A stretch of DNA of 64,000 nucleotides, taken from positions 53,231,564-53,295,563 of the forward strand of contig OX235279.1 of assembly GCA_944472155.2 (NCBI GenBank). The letters run 5' to 3'. The translations under genes and the position numbers were made by a program. The notes under the pieces are model-generated. The model saw only the letters and a program-made list of their open reading frames with translations. It ran no database searches and was not told the origin of the DNA. This DNA comes from Trichobilharzia szidati. Its lineage: Eukaryota; Platyhelminthes; Trematoda; Strigeidida; Schistosomatidae. Position 1 is the stretch's first letter. The number at the start of each line of letters is the position of its first letter. This document shows positions 62,229 through 64,000 of this stretch, in pieces.

Positions 62229-62890
62229 TAATATATGTGTAAAACTTGGGCACTGTGGTAGTAAGTAATTCCATATAAGTTTGTTTACTAGATATATCAC
62301 ACGGTGAAACAGTATTATTTACTGGATGACGTTTTGAACAAAATTTATTGTTCATATTGTTCATATGAATTATAATCACACTGTGGTGAGAGCTGTCTAC
62401 TAGCCAAATTGGTAGACAGTAATTTACGTCAATATTTACGTTCCCAAGATTTGTCGTGAGAAAATGTGAACAAAGATTGATTCAAAACCGACCACAGCAG
62501 ACTTTGCGTAAGCGAATGCAGTTAACATATAGAGGATTTGACATTCAAGAAAGTCACAAATAGATGAAAAATTAACTTTACGTGAGAAACAACCAATCGG
62601 AAGACTGTGTTTGTTTGCTTAAATATCCATAGTAATGTACATGCAAATATATAAATATGCTTTGATTTCCTTAATAAATGATCTGTTGCCTGACTCTTGC
62701 CTTCTGTCGTTACAACACGACTTTGAAACTTGAGTTTTATAGTTTTCTTTGTTTTCTCCTATTTGTCGTCGGGGTAGTAGAATTTCCCAAATATCGGGGA
62801 CAGGTGATGAATCATTCCTATTACATGTATTTGCAGTTGATTCGATAAACAAAGCTTCTGTTATCAATCTCTCCCTATACCATAATAATA
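62229..62890 (-). mobile_element. PLE 3' end (tail family T) in POLE intron
   Basis: Minus strand: YRERLITEALFIESTANTCN, then RNDSSPVPDIWEILLPRRQ (62880-62750), a typical PLE C-terminus, then the tail with GAACA/TGTTC hairpin and AAAACGTCATCCAG (62322-62378), ending CCACAGTGCCCAAGTTTTA near 62233. A 75-bp piece of another repeat (62385-62459, plus strand) is embedded. Sense to POLE; the end lies about 40 bases from the exon acceptor. Confidence 0.8.
62385..62459 (+). repeat. Second copy of the 4529-4605 repeat
   Basis: Same hairpin CTGTCTAC/GTAGACAG and flanks as at 4529. Confidence 0.75.
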
Positions 62891-63399
62891 CCAAATACTA
62901 GAATGGTAGATTTATTCAATTCGGAGGTCATAACACGATGATGAGAGACAGTGTATAAAAATAGATAATTCTGAAAACAAAAACATCAATCGTTAATTTA
63001 TAAAAAAGGATACATTTCATTCACGACAGTGACAGGATTAAACTTAACTCGTACATTGTTATCGAGCTTAACTGTCATTAATGTAGGAGTAGAGTGTTTG
63101 GGTATAGTTCCATAATAGGTAAGCTTTTGTGGCGGCCTGCTTAAATCACTGGGCCACTTACATGTATCGTGTTTACTCCAATTCGCATTTTTGTAATCAT
63201 ACAACTATGGCTGAGGATCGCAATGTATATTCAGGCACATTTGCAAGTAGGTTTCAACTTATAGCTACGAATTTTCTGACGGAAATGGAGGGAAAACGTT
63301 GTAAACTATTGAAGCATGCCTCGGATAAAACAAAATTGATCCAGTTGATATATTGTCATTTATTGTATTGAAGGTTCATTACAAGGAGTAATACCGATC

Positions 63400-63545
63400 G
63401 ATAGTATGAACAGCTGGATGACATTTCGATATGATTATGAGCAATAAATTCTGTTCAAAATGTTATCCAGTTATTAATACTGTAACACTGTGTTATATCA
63501 AATAAATTTATCTAAGATAAAACTAAACTGTCATCCTCCTAATAA
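63400..63545 (+). mobile_element. PLE tail family T, copy in POLE intron
   Basis: CGATATGATTATGAGCAATA ... GTTCAAAATGTTATCCAGTT ... ACACTGTGTTATATCAAATA. CTGGATGACATTT upstream pairs with AAATGTTATCCAG, a longer stem than in other copies. Confidence 0.7.
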
Positions 63546-64000
63546 CTACAAGTTTTACAATGATGAAAAGTGAATAAAAAACGTAATTGTGAATGTGATA
63601 GGACGTATAAGCTTGTAATTTTGTTAGCTAAGATCACAACAAACTATCAACGTGTAAATTACTAATAACACAGTTCCAGTACCATCTTTGTGCGACCAAC
63701 CAAACTCAATTCACAGGGCACCCCAGTAACAGATGATCTACCTTGGTGACCATATTCAAAACTTGAGAATAATCATTCTCTAGTGACCAATCAATGAACC
63801 ACAGACTTTATGGATTACTACTTTGATTCGCCCTGACTAACACTATTCCTCAACCTGCTCCCAATACACACAATAGTGCTTGTATATGCAAGCTGCTTAA
63901 TTCGGTGAAAATTCACTACTTCACTGACTGATTAACGTTCCTTCTTGGACAACCTCTTTCTAGCATCAAAACTACTTCCCATATGGTTCCACTTAATGCG
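63546..64000. other. POLE intron to window edge, nothing recognised
   Basis: AT-rich; no exon of the upstream POLE half was recognised before the edge. Confidence 0.4.

Noticed and set aside
63129..63371. Plus-strand frame of 80 codons and the opposing frame at 62998-63204
   Set aside because: Neither matches the POLE segment expected upstream, and no splice sites fit; treated as intronic.
1..64000. CRISPR arrays, operons or prokaryotic elements
   Set aside because: No regularly spaced direct repeats and no prokaryotic gene structure; introns and retroelements show a eukaryotic genome.

Overview
The window looks like a schistosome (trematode flatworm) nuclear genome. It is AT-rich, its genes are split by retroelement-filled introns, and it carries Sm-alpha-type SINEs with hammerhead ribozyme motifs, many Penelope-like retroelements (PLEs) with C-terminal GIY-YIG domains, and fragments of RTE/CR1-type non-LTR elements. 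The genus call is an inference from this repeat content; no species is assigned.

Three host genes were recognised, all on the minus strand. (1) 13331-15628 is a single-exon gene for a 765-residue leucine-rich-repeat membrane protein. (2) 27053-49145 is a complete eight-exon ZIP-family metal transporter of the SLC39A11 (ZIP11) type, 337 residues, rebuilt here from splice sites with all phases agreeing; it includes a 39-bp micro-exon. (3) 50379-62193 holds the last ten coding exons (1175 residues) of DNA polymerase epsilon catalytic subunit (POLE), covering the inactive C-terminal polymerase module and both C-terminal cysteine motifs. The catalytic N-terminal half lies beyond the right edge. 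A possible extra non-coding or coding exon (49781-49904) sits between POLE and SLC39A11.

Layout: 1-2735 near-intact PLE; 2736-13330 gene-free, with PLE remnants, SINEs and a hammerhead candidate; 13331-15628 LRR gene; 15629-27052 PLEs, RTE remnants and hammerhead SINEs; 27053-49145 SLC39A11, with introns holding a Ty3/gypsy integrase remnant, RTE pieces, PLEs and SINEs; 50379-64000 POLE and its introns.

The unifying theme is retroelement tails carrying hammerhead-like folds. At least four repeat families (Sm-alpha-like SINE, a second tRNA-headed SINE, and two or three PLE tail types) contain a CUGANGA-like box, a hairpin, GAAA and a short third stem. One copy at 4989-5030, just downstream of a GIY-YIG remnant, keeps every catalytic core base. 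Several insertions have clear target-site duplications, and several lie within tens of bases of SLC39A11 or POLE splice sites.
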